Shown here piece after piece: positions 1 through 6,068 of a stretch of DNA of 7,105 nt. Both the position numbers and the translations under genes were made by a program. A model generated the notes under the pieces. That model saw only the letters and a program-made list of their open reading frames with translations, was not told the origin of the DNA and searched no databases. The DNA comes from CAYONM01 sp964405325. GTDB taxonomy: Bacteria; Planctomycetota; UBA11346. How positions within the stretch are numbered: position 1 is the stretch's first letter; each line of letters begins with the position of its first letter. The stretch lies in contig CAYONM010000194.1 of assembly GCA_964405325.1 (NCBI GenBank), forward strand, positions 1 to 7,105, read 5' to 3'.

Positions 1-1
1 C

Positions 2-935
2 GCCTGGGCTGAGCGGCACGCGCGGCCAGCCTCATGACCACTGTGTCGGATTGGTATGGTTCCCTGCCACCGCCCTGTCCACATGTTGTCTTGGATGAGG
101 AAGGCATCGGTTCCCTGGCGGCACGCCATCTCTCTGCCTGCGGCATGCGGCACTTCGCCTATCTGGGCCTGGATCTGGAGCTGAGCCGTCGCCGCGAACA
201 AGGATACCGGACGCATCTGGCGACGCAGGATCTGACCTGCGCGATCAGGCAGGTCTCGATGGAGGTCTACCACCACTTTACGCCGATTCAGACATGGCTT
301 GTGCAGCTGCCACGTCCATTGGGGCTCTTGTGTTTCAACGATAACCTTGCTGCCCGCGTCATCGAATTCTTCAGCGAGGAAATTCCAGATCGCTTGGCGG
401 TGCTGGGAGTAGACAATGCACCCTTCTTCGCTGATTTCGCTCGCGTGCCTTTGAGTAGCATCGATAGGGATGAATCGCGCTTGGGTTATGAAGCGGCACG
501 CCTCTTGCACGTGCAGATGCGGGGAGAATCGTGTCCGCGGCGGGTGGTCGTGGTGCCCATGCGGTGGAGGTGCGTCGTTCGACCCAGACGCTGGCGCACA
601 AGGATCCGATACTGCAGGCGGCTCTCGTGGTCATGCGGGAACGGTTTGCCGAAGAGGTGCATATCGCCGAGATCGCCAAGCAGAGCGGCTGCTCGCGGGC
701 GACCCTGCAACGGATCTTTAAGCGGGAGCTCGGGCGCAGCCCCGGGCAAGAATTGCGACGACTTCGGCTCCAGGCCGCAGAGCGCCTTCTGCTGGAGACC
801 AACCAGAGTCTGGTGTCGATTGCGCGGCAAACAGGTTTCCAGCACCAGACCTCTCTGGTGCACGCCTTTCGGCGGGAGCGGGGCTGCAGCCCAGGCCGTT
901 TTCGGCGTGAACGCCTCCATGGGGGTGAATCCTGA
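2..935 (+). pseudogene. XylR-type LacI/AraC fusion transcriptional regulator, frameshifted and 5'-partial
   Basis: This is the 3' part of a regulator that senses a sugar through a LacI/periplasmic-binding-like domain and binds DNA through a C-terminal AraC-type helix-turn-helix. Three reading frames join to make it. Positions 2-31 read AWAERHARPA. From about position 34 a second frame carries TVSDWYG, then CPHVVLDEEGIGSLAARHL, HFAYLGLD, GLLCFNDNLAARV and LAVLGVDNAPFF, which is the effector-binding fold. From position 558 a third frame gives HAVEVRRSTQ and two helix-turn-helix units (IAEIAKQSGCSRATLQRIFK and LVSIARQTGFQHQTSL), stopping at TGA 933-935. Each frame change fits one missing base, most simply a C near 29-34 and a C in the CCC at 556-558. 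Alternatives are sequencing or assembly error in an intact gene. No slippery heptamer is present, so programmed frameshifting is unlikely. The family call is firm; loss of function is inferred. It lies directly upstream of the SGNH hydrolase on the same strand and may have controlled it. Confidence 0.8.
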
Positions 936-965
936 GCCAGAAGAACGACTTCGCGTGCGCTGAGA

Positions 966-992
966 CAAGCGCGCAAGATCCTTGAGCGCTTG
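966..992. promoter_or_regulatory. 27-nt near-perfect dyad: operator or terminator-like hairpin
   Basis: The arms CAAGCGCGCAAG (966-977) and CTTGAGCGCTTG (981-992) are complementary at 11 of 12 positions around the triloop ATC; the single mismatch is G973/A985. As RNA this is a strong hairpin 30 nt after the regulator's stop codon, but no T-run follows (next bases CGACAAC), so it is not a classical intrinsic terminator. As DNA it is a plausible two-fold symmetric operator 117 bp upstream of the hydrolase start codon. The symmetry is directly visible; the role is inference. Confidence 0.5.
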
Positions 993-1028
993 CGACAACA
1001 CCTTGCATATCAGCTGCGCGCTTGGCAT

Positions 1029-1045
1029 GTTGGGCCTGGTCCAAC
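1029..1045 (+). other. Small leader hairpin upstream of the hydrolase
   Basis: GTTGGGC (1029-1035) and GTCCAAC (1039-1045) can pair over all seven positions in RNA, counting one G-U wobble, around a CTG loop. It lies about 50 nt upstream of the Shine-Dalgarno of the SGNH gene, so it would be in the 5' leader if transcription starts upstream. A stem of this size can occur by chance. Confidence 0.25.
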
Positions 1046-1097
1046 CGATGCTGGTTCTGGTTCGAGAGCAAGAATGGCTCGGGAAAAGTCTGCAATC

Positions 1098-1103
1098 AAG
1101 GAG
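1098..1103 (+). promoter_or_regulatory. Shine-Dalgarno site that fixes the hydrolase start
   Basis: AAGGAG ends 5 nt before the ATG at 1109. It supports that start over the in-frame ATG at 1022, whose extra 29 residues are rich in Trp and Cys and precede an otherwise ordinary signal peptide. Confidence 0.8.
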
Positions 1104-1108
1104 CTCGT

Positions 1109-2803
1109 ATGTCGTTGGGCTCTTGCCGTTGGCGGTCTCTGGTCCTGGTGCTGACCATCGTCGTGCATCTACCTGCCCTGGTGGCGGTGAACGGCGACCC
1201 GCCGGAAAGCCCTACGCCAGAGGTCTTCGACGTCCTGCATTTCGGCAACAGCTACACAGCGCAGTATCCCTGGGCCATCGATTATCTGGCCAATGCCGCT
1301 GACAAGCAGCACGACTTCTTCATGGTCGGTGCGGCCGGCGTGCCGATCCGTCATTTCTGGTTCAACGAATCGCTGAAGAAGCGTGCCGTGGAGGCTTTGC
1401 AGCCACAGCACAAGTGGGATGCCCTCATCCTGCAGCATTACAGCAATACCGGGTCGGTGCAGGACAACATCGACAGTAATCTGCCGGCGGCCATCCGTAC
1501 CGCCGAACTGGCCTGGCAGGCGAACCCGCAGTGCCAGGTCTTCATCTATCAGATCTGGCCGCGCTATGCCGACTGGGACAATCCGCCGCCGGCGCGTCAG
1601 CCGGCAGTGGAGGAGGGCATCGCCGCCGGCCTCACCGCCTGGAAGAACGAGCACATGCCCGAGGCGCCGGATGTGAAGGTGATCCCGGTGGGCCTGGCGG
1701 TCATGGCCCTGGGCGAGCTGATCGATGACAACCAGATTCCCGAAGTCACCGACAAGCTGACGATCTACAAGGATGGTGGTCACCTGAACCCGGATGTCGG
1801 CGGTTACGTGATGGTGATGACCCACTTGGCCTGCCTGTACAAGGAGCATCCCCGTATCTACGGTCACGAGCCCCTCTACCGGGATAGCGGCAATCGGGAT
1901 GGCAAGCCGGTCTTCACCACGCAGTCCACCCTGGCCAAACGCATCCAGGACATCGTCTGGGAGGTGGTATGGAACTATCCGCATTCCGGGGTGAATCCTG
2001 ATCTGGTGATCGGCACCCGTTCGCTGCCGCCGGCCATCGATGGCCTGCTGTACGAGCAGACGCTCATCGCTGGCAATGGCGTTGAACCCTTCACCTGGGA
2101 GGTGGCAGCGGGCAACCTGCCGGCCGGCATCACGCTCGAGCCCAAGGGTCTGCTGCGCGGTACGCCCGAGGGCATGGGCGAGCAGGCCCTCACCCTGCGG
2201 GTCAGCGATGCCAAGGGACGTGATGCCCGTCGGGAATACACGTTGCAGGTGCAGCCGGACAGCTCGCCAGCGATCAGCACCGAGCAGCTGCCGGTCTGGC
2301 ATCAGGGGGCCTGGAGCCAGACCACCCTGCAGGCCGAGAGCGGCAATCCGCCGCTGACCTGGAGCGTCGCGCCGGAGCAATTGCCGGTGGGCATGGAACT
2401 GACCAGCAGCGGTATTCTGCGCGGCGATCCCGGTGCTGTCGGTGCCTATCCGCTCAGCATCACCGTCTCCGATGCCGATGCCACCGGAGCCGAATCCGAT
2501 ACCGTGCAACTGACTTTGCAGGTGGCAGAAGCGCTGGCGAACACCCTGGTGGCACCGCACGCCTTGCAGCCGCCGCTGATCGACGGCTTCCTGCAGGACA
2601 GCGCCTGGGAGCAGCCGGGTCAGCCCATCGCCAAGGCCGCGGTCGGTGAGTGGTCCGGCAATGCCTCCTTCAAAACCGCCTGGGATGCGCAGGCACTGTA
2701 TGTCGCGGTGGCTGTGGAAGCCCAGGGTTGGGCCGCAGGCCCTACCCTGGGAACAATCGCATTATCAACCCAACCCCAACGGGGTTGCGAAGGCGTTTCA
2801 TAG
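1109..2803 (+). CDS. Secreted SGNH/GDSL-like hydrolase with two putative-Ig domains and a truncated CBM9-like domain
   Basis: This 564-residue protein probably removes ester groups (acetyl-esterase type) from a glycan outside the cytoplasm; the substrate is unknown. Residues 1-26 form a signal peptide with basic CRWRS, a hydrophobic LVLVLTIVV core and a likely cut after ALVA. The SGNH domain (about 40-290) begins with VLHFGNSYT, where Ser48 sits at the nucleophile position in GNS, a common variant of GDS. KDGGHLNPD (221-229) fits the block V Asp-x-x-His pair, D222 and H225. Residues about 306-381 and 387-472 are two putative-Ig (He_PIG-like) modules, recognisable by LPAGITLEPKGLLRGTP and GMELTSSGILRGDPG. 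Residues 487-537 match the start of a CBM9-like fold (PPLIDGFLQDSAWEQP, then FKTAWDAQALYVAVAVE). The match stops at E537, exactly where the REP/RAYT element begins; the last 27 residues are translated from that element. The ancestral gene was longer. The catalytic and Ig modules are complete, so partial function is possible. Confidence 0.82.
   Translation: MSLGSCRWRSLVLVLTIVVHLPALVAVNGDPPESPTPEVFDVLHFGNSYTAQYPWAIDYLANAADKQHDFFMVGAAGVPIRHFWFNESLKKRAVEALQPQHKWDALILQHYSNTGSVQDNIDSNLPAAIRTAELAWQANPQCQVFIYQIWPRYADWDNPPPARQPAVEEGIAAGLTAWKNEHMPEAPDVKVIPVGLAVMALGELIDDNQIPEVTDKLTIYKDGGHLNPDVGGYVMVMTHLACLYKEHPRIYGHEPLYRDSGNRDGKPVFTTQSTLAKRIQDIVWEVVWNYPHSGVNPDLVIGTRSLPPAIDGLLYEQTLIAGNGVEPFTWEVAAGNLPAGITLEPKGLLRGTPEGMGEQALTLRVSDAKGRDARREYTLQVQPDSSPAISTEQLPVWHQGAWSQTTLQAESGNPPLTWSVAPEQLPVGMELTSSGILRGDPGAVGAYPLSITVSDADATGAESDTVQLTLQVAEALANTLVAPHALQPPLIDGFLQDSAWEQPGQPIAKAAVGEWSGNASFKTAWDAQALYVAVAVEAQGWAAGPTLGTIALSTQPQRGCEGVS
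2721..2751. repeat. Long REP palindrome, left copy
   Basis: Arms CCCAGGGTTGGGCC (2721-2734) and GGCCCTACCCTGGG (2738-2751) pair at 13 of 14 positions around the loop GCA. The only mismatch is T-T at stem position 9. Read on the minus strand the module matches the right-hand copy in arm pattern and spacer, so this copy is in inverted orientation. Confidence 0.75.
2771..2787. repeat. Short REP palindrome, left copy
   Basis: CAACCCC (2771-2777) and GGGGTTG (2781-2787) form a perfect 7-bp stem around AAC. It lies on the inner side of the left long palindrome and abuts the transposase remnant. Confidence 0.7.
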
Positions 2804-2868
2804 ACGAATATCGACAATTCCTAGATCAGCATCAGGTTGCCTATGACGAACGATACCTGTGGGATTGA
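2788..2868 (+). pseudogene. C-terminal remnant of a REP-associated tyrosine transposase (IS200/RAYT-like)
   Basis: The frame reads RRRFIDEYRQFLDQH, then QVAYDERYLWD and a TGA stop at 2866-2868. An EYR-x-FL-x-x-H segment followed by a terminal YDERY-aromatic-D is the usual C-terminal tail of RAYT/Y1-type transposases in Planctomycetota and Verrucomicrobiota, as I know the family. The catalytic HUH and Tyr regions, some 150 or more residues, are absent: the sequence jumps directly from the left REP hairpin into the last 26 codons. This implies an internal deletion in the ancestral element. The fragment cannot be active. Recognition rests on a short tail only. Confidence 0.6.
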
Positions 2869-2879
2869 ACAGAGCCTGC

Positions 2880-2898
2880 GCAACCCCCTTGGGGTTGC
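2880..2898. repeat. Short REP palindrome, right copy
   Basis: GCAACCCC (2880-2887) and GGGGTTGC (2891-2898) form a perfect 8-bp stem around CTT, 11 nt after the transposase stop codon. It mirrors the short palindrome on the left side. Confidence 0.7.
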
Positions 2899-2916
2899 AT
2901 GACGCGATGGCGATTA

Positions 2917-2947
2917 CCCAGGGTAGCGCCGTTGGCGCAACCCTGGG
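2917..2947. repeat. Long REP palindrome, right copy
   Basis: Arms CCCAGGGTAGCGCC (2917-2930) and GGCGCAACCCTGGG (2934-2947) pair at 13 of 14 positions around GTT. The only mismatch is A-A at stem position 9, the same position as the T-T mismatch of the left copy. Confidence 0.75.
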
Positions 2948-2957
2948 CTGAGCTACG

Positions 2958-2974
2958 AAGCCCCCTTGGGGCTT
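2958..2974. repeat. Short REP palindrome, second right-hand unit
   Basis: AAGCCCC (2958-2964) and GGGGCTT (2968-2974) form a 7-bp stem around CTT. The loop is the same as in 2880-2898 but the outer stem bases are changed on both arms, consistent with compensatory change that keeps the fold. The following long palindrome (from 2991) is degenerate, leaving only the small TTGGCGCCAA at 3003-3012. Confidence 0.6.
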
Positions 2975-3012
2975 GGGAAGATGGCGATTACCCAGGCTGC
3001 TCTTGGCGCCAA

Positions 3013-3419
3013 CGCAACTTCCTTAGGCTCGACATCCGCAGTTACTCCGACTCCATTCCCCACACGCTGCTGGAGCGCCGGGTGCCTGGGCAAGGTGTTC
3101 TGCCCCTCCTGGAGCGAATCCTGATATAAAGGAGCCTGGACCAGTACGCTTGTCCAGTTGCGCCCTATCGCCGGCGAACGCCGGCTATGTTCAACGACCC
3201 TCGATCCACGACCGACGATGCTCGAACCGGTCCCCGCATAAAAACCGCTGCCGCACACAACGCGTCGTGCAATGCCGCCACGGCGGCGCCGCAGCATCGA
3301 ACTGACGGGAACGAGGCTGACGCATGAAGACCAAAAAACAGCCGAGAGGGAAAGACAGGACAAGGAATAGATGCCTGTCCCCATTATGCCCATGGGAGAT
3401 GCTCAGAAACCCACTGTCG
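3013..3419. other. Intergenic stretch with no supportable gene; small inverted repeats
   Basis: No frame here shows a recognisable protein, and I found no continuation of the CBM9-like module interrupted upstream. Visible structure includes CTGGAC (3136-3141) paired with GTCCAG (3152-3157), and the palindrome GCCGGCGAACGCCGGC at 3170-3185. An AAAGGAG at 3128-3134 resembles a ribosome binding site but has no start codon at a suitable distance. The right end contains the sequence described separately at 3354-3392. Confidence 0.5.
3354..3392 (-). repeat. GGGGACAGG-type repeat end, possible weak terminator of the AraC gene
   Basis: On the minus strand this reads ATAATGGGGACAGG, then a GACAGG/CCTGTC stem (plus-strand arms 3354-3359 and 3374-3379, 14-nt loop), followed by TTT and, further on, a six-T run. 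AATGGGGACAGG motifs of this sort recur near transposase genes in many bacterial genomes, in my experience, so it may be another element end. It lies just downstream of the AraC gene's stop and could end that transcript. Both readings are uncertain. Confidence 0.3.
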
Positions 3420-4292
3420 TCATTCTTTCTGGCCGGCGAGGTGCAATCGACGAAATCGTCCCGGCGGCAGGCCAAATTCTTGCTTGAAGGCCCGTCCGAA
3501 GTGGGCGCGATCGGTAAAGCCATATTCAACGGCGATACGATCTATGCACGCTCGCGGATGCAGCAGTTCGACGGATGCCGTATGCAAGCGTTGCCGTCGC
3601 GCATAAGCCGATGGGCTGCAGCCGAGTCGTTGCGCCCAGAGTCGCTGGAAATGGCGCAGGCTCAGGCCGCACAGCGCCGCGAGTTGCGGTATCGTCCACG
3701 ACTGTGAGCCAGCTTGATTGATGGCCATCATGGCTGGCTGCAGCTCCTCAGGCTCATCGCTGCACTCCAGCAAAAATCTGGCTGCATCCGCTTCGTGGTC
3801 GAGCACGCGTCCGAGCAGGTGCCAATTCAAAGTCATCGCGGCGCTGCAGGCGGCGATTCCCACCGCATTCGATTCGGCGGCTGACCAGGCCATCCGTAAA
3901 AGCTTGGTGGTAGCGGCAGTAACGGGCAGAACCACTGGTGAGCGGAAGCAGCCTCGCTGGGCTTGGACCGAGAGACCGGTCATATGGAGAATGGTGTAGA
4001 AATGGCGCAGGTACGTCGCACTACCGACCTGGAGATCGACGTAGGCTGGTACCACCATGACCTGCTCTGGTGCTAGAGCGAGCTGTTTGCCCGCATACCA
4101 GATCCAGGCCCCGGGGCGATCGCAGGTCATGAATCGCCAATAGGGATTGGCCTGGGCCGGTAGTTGCCAATCCCGTCCCCAGGTGGAATCGATCTGCATG
4201 GCGACTGCGCACAGCGGACGGAATTCCAGCTGATGCCAGAGCGCACGCTGGATCCGATCGGCACCGCTCATGGCGCGTACGTACCTATCCAT
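3420..4292 (-). CDS. AraC-family transcriptional regulator, divergent from the beta-helix gene
   Basis: This 290-residue cytoplasmic DNA-binding protein probably activates the adjacent beta-helix gene when a glycan-derived ligand is present. Residues 20-125 resemble an AraC-type sensing (cupin-like) domain, with WGRDWQLPAQANPYWRF, then AWIWYAGKQLALAPEQVMVV. Residues 126-190 form a helical linker. Residues 198-285 are the paired helix-turn-helix domain: IPQLAALCGLSLRHFQRLWA, then IDRIAVEYGFTDRAHFGRAF and GLPPGRFRR at the end. The length is normal for the family and the frame is intact, unlike the broken regulator at the left. The start at 4292 is the first ATG; an alternative ATG lies at codon 8 (4271), and neither has a strong Shine-Dalgarno. 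The 48-bp gap to the divergent gene favours shared control. The ligand cannot be read from the sequence. Confidence 0.85.
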   Translation of the reverse strand: MDRYVRAMSGADRIQRALWHQLEFRPLCAVAMQIDSTWGRDWQLPAQANPYWRFMTCDRPGAWIWYAGKQLALAPEQVMVVPAYVDLQVGSATYLRHFYTILHMTGLSVQAQRGCFRSPVVLPVTAATTKLLRMAWSAAESNAVGIAACSAAMTLNWHLLGRVLDHEADAARFLLECSDEPEELQPAMMAINQAGSQSWTIPQLAALCGLSLRHFQRLWAQRLGCSPSAYARRQRLHTASVELLHPRACIDRIAVEYGFTDRAHFGRAFKQEFGLPPGRFRRLHLAGQKE

Positions 4293-4340
4293 GTCATCTC
4301 TGTCAATAGATTAGGCATTTTCATAGTCTACTCTGTTGGC
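4293..4340. promoter_or_regulatory. AT-rich divergent promoter/operator region
   Basis: This 48-bp gap between divergent start codons is about 40% GC (19 of 48), clearly lower than the flanking coding DNA. It holds two similar direct motifs, AATAGATTA (4305-4313) and CATAGTCTA (4322-4330), offset by 17 bp and sharing ATAG and TA. A perfect TTGACA lies on the minus strand (4306-4301), but only a poor -10 follows it. CATAGT at 4322-4327 is a 4-of-6 match to a plus-strand -10. No strong ribosome binding site is seen for either gene. Placement supports a regulatory role; the individual elements are tentative. Confidence 0.45.
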
Positions 4341-6068
4341 ATGAATGTACACACCATAACCGTGAAACTCCTGCCCGGTCGCGAAGCTGGCGCCAGCAAT
4401 GCCGAACAACTCCGGACGGCGGCGCGTCAGGCCTCCGGTCAGCACGGGGTCTGCCTGCAGATTCCCGAGGGCACCTGGTCGGTGGCCGATCCGGAGGCAG
4501 TCAGCCGCTGGCGCAAGCTGCTCGATCCGCAGTTCGACTACAAGACCCTGCAACTGGCCGTCGATCGTCCGGCCTACAGCCTCATGCTGATCGAGGACGC
4601 CAGCGACATCACCGTCGAAGCCACCGGTGCCACCCTGCTCTTCGAGGGCCTCATCCAGCCCTTGGAATGTCGCCGCTGCGCAGGCCTGAACCTGGTGGGG
4701 CTGACCATCGACTGGTTGGTACCCTCGAATTGGGTCGCCCGCGTCGATGCCATTGAGGGGCGTCGGGTGGAGCTGTCTTTTCCTGAGGTCTACCCGGTAG
4801 AAGGCGGAGAGTTGGTCCATACCCTGCTCGACATGCACCCCGACGAGGCGGGCAAACTGTGGCATGGTCGCCGGTACATGCCCGGCAACGATACGCGACT
4901 GCGCGCCACTGGCCGTCATAGCGCCGTAGTGGACGACTTGCGCTGCGCCGAACACCTGCAGGTGGGCGATCACGTGGCATCCCATGTCAGCAGCCGCCCC
5001 GGTTCGGCACTGTGTCTGCTGGACTGCGTCGAGGTACTCTGCCAGGACCTCACCTTTTTCGCGGCGCCGGGCTGGGTCATCTCCATGCGCCAGTGCCACA
5101 ACGTGTGCTACCGACGCGTGCACACCATCCCCCGTCCGGGCCGGCCGCTCGGCCCCAATCGGGATGGTATCCACGGCATCGAAAATACCGGCCTGATCGA
5201 GGTGGAGGACTGCCACTTCGAGTCGATCAGCGACGATGGCCTGAACCTGCACAACGATGCCTACGAGGCGCATCCTGGCACGCATCCGCGTCAGATCCTG
5301 ATGGTGCAGCGCCACAACATGAGAGGAGGATCATACGACGGGCACCGGCCGACCTTCCAGCGGGGCGACGTACTCGAACTACTCTCCGGTTCCACCTATG
5401 AACGCTACGCCAGCGCCCTCGTGGCGGATGCCCAGGTCGATGGCACCCATCTCAGCCACGGCTTCCGGATCGAGTTGCAGCACCCGCTGCCCGCGGCCTT
5501 CCGTGCCGGCGACTTCGCCTGTGTCGCCTCGCGGATGGCGCGTCTGCACATGCGCCGCTGCGTCTTCAGCAACAATTTCGCGCACGGCATCCGCTTCGCC
5601 CTGAAGACGGGCGTAATCGAGGACTGCCTGTTCGAACATCTCTACGGTCCGGGCATCGATGTGAATCCAGCCTTCGCACCGATCTGGAGCGAAAGCGGGC
5701 ACGTGGATCAACTCATCGTACGCCGCAACACCTTTCGCCGTTGTGGTCGCAGCTTCCGCAGCGGCGATGGCTGGGGTTTCGCTACCCGCTCGGAACTACC
5801 GCGGAATGCCGTTGGCCTCCACCGCAACATCCTGCTGGAGGACAATCATTTCCAGAGCGAGGATCCTGGTCCTGCCGTCTACCTCGGCTGTGCGCGCGAT
5901 GTGATCGTTCGCGGCAACACCTTCGACTGCCCGCCTCCCTATGTCCACACCTGTCACACCCGCGACGCCAGTCTCGCATTACCTGGCCCGCAGAACATCT
6001 GTCTCGTGCTTGGCGAAGCGAGTTCCGACATTGTTTATCGAGAAATGGACACGAAAAAGGAACCCTGA
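4341..6068 (+). CDS. Right-handed parallel beta-helix protein, GH110 (alpha-1,3-galactosidase)-like
   Basis: This 575-residue protein probably cleaves a glycosidic bond in an oligosaccharide; GH110 enzymes release alpha-1,3-linked galactose. Beta-helix rungs recur throughout: SDITVEATGATLLFEG, NLVGLTIDW, VEVLCQDLTFFAAPGW, LIEVEDCHFESIS, MRRCVFSNNFAHG, GVIEDCLFEHLYG, LIVRRNTFRR, ILLEDNHFQS and VIVRGNTFDC. Two acidic clusters stand out: NRDGIHG (Asp275) and SISDDGLNLHN (Asp298-Asp299). In GH110-type beta-helices an Asp-Asp pair in such a context is at the active site, so these are the best catalytic candidates. An inserted domain (about 310-400) interrupts the helix, as it does in that family. 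There is no signal peptide or membrane segment, so it probably acts in the cytoplasm on imported oligosaccharides, although an upstream mis-start cannot be excluded. ATG 4341 is preferred to ATG 4164, which lies inside the divergent AraC gene. Another beta-helix lyase or epimerase family is the main alternative. Confidence 0.72.
   Translation: MNVHTITVKLLPGREAGASNAEQLRTAARQASGQHGVCLQIPEGTWSVADPEAVSRWRKLLDPQFDYKTLQLAVDRPAYSLMLIEDASDITVEATGATLLFEGLIQPLECRRCAGLNLVGLTIDWLVPSNWVARVDAIEGRRVELSFPEVYPVEGGELVHTLLDMHPDEAGKLWHGRRYMPGNDTRLRATGRHSAVVDDLRCAEHLQVGDHVASHVSSRPGSALCLLDCVEVLCQDLTFFAAPGWVISMRQCHNVCYRRVHTIPRPGRPLGPNRDGIHGIENTGLIEVEDCHFESISDDGLNLHNDAYEAHPGTHPRQILMVQRHNMRGGSYDGHRPTFQRGDVLELLSGSTYERYASALVADAQVDGTHLSHGFRIELQHPLPAAFRAGDFACVASRMARLHMRRCVFSNNFAHGIRFALKTGVIEDCLFEHLYGPGIDVNPAFAPIWSESGHVDQLIVRRNTFRRCGRSFRSGDGWGFATRSELPRNAVGLHRNILLEDNHFQSEDPGPAVYLGCARDVIVRGNTFDCPPPYVHTCHTRDASLALPGPQNICLVLGEASSDIVYREMDTKKEP

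Larger units (their letters stand above)
2906..2996 (+). repeat. Direct repeat pair in the element's right side, 74-bp period
   Basis: The 17-mer GATGGCGATTACCCAGG occurs at 2906-2922 and again at 2980-2996. Each copy follows a short palindrome and runs into a long palindrome, so the right side is a tandem array of two units. The left module contains a related spacer in reverse (minus strand GATAATGCGATT). Confidence 0.75.
2719..3012. mobile_element. Composite REP/BIME-like element around a RAYT transposase remnant
   Basis: The element consists of alternating long and short palindromes. Left module, outside to inside: long hairpin 2721-2751, AT-richer spacer, short hairpin 2771-2787. Right module, inside to outside: short hairpin 2880-2898, spacer, long hairpin 2917-2947. 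The two modules are inverted relative to each other and enclose the end of a transposase gene. A second, decayed right-hand unit follows: short hairpin 2958-2974, spacer, and a broken long palindrome from 2991. The arrangement matches what is known of RAYT transposases, which are flanked by REP hairpins they mobilise. With the transposase body missing, this copy would be non-autonomous. The left edge falls in the middle of the CBM9-like module of the upstream gene. Exact ends and any target duplication are not resolved. Confidence 0.7.

Noticed and set aside
550..565. Programmed -1 frameshift in the XylR-type regulator
   Set aside because: No X-XXY-YYZ slippery heptamer or adjacent stimulatory structure is seen, and a second frame change near 29-36 argues for mutation or sequencing error.
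1022..1108. Earlier ATG for the SGNH hydrolase
   Set aside because: The extra 29 residues are Trp/Cys-rich and precede a normal signal peptide; ATG 1109 has AAGGAG at 5-nt spacing.
1169..2560. Long minus-strand open frame (463 codons) opposite the SGNH hydrolase
   Set aside because: Shadow of a GC-rich gene: the composition is Gly/His/Arg/Gln-rich with no recognisable domain, while the plus strand has clear motifs, a signal peptide and a Shine-Dalgarno.
2719..3012. CRISPR array
   Set aside because: The repeats are palindromes of two alternating types, inverted and partly degenerate, with related rather than unique spacers, and they surround a transposase remnant.
2899..3129. Plus-strand 76-codon open frame beginning in the REP element
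   Set aside because: Its first half is translated palindromic repeat and its second half matches nothing I recognise; there is no ribosome binding site.
2953..3393. Minus-strand 146-codon open frame across the gene-free stretch
   Set aside because: It reads through REP hairpins and the GGGGACAGG repeat, is Ser/Arg-rich and shows no domain.
4164..4340. Upstream extension of the beta-helix gene to ATG 4164
   Set aside because: It would overlap the start of the divergent AraC gene by about 130 bp, and the added residues show no signal peptide or domain.
4311..5315. Minus-strand open frame (334 codons) opposite the beta-helix gene
   Set aside because: It has no family features and overlaps a well-supported beta-helix protein in antisense along its whole length.
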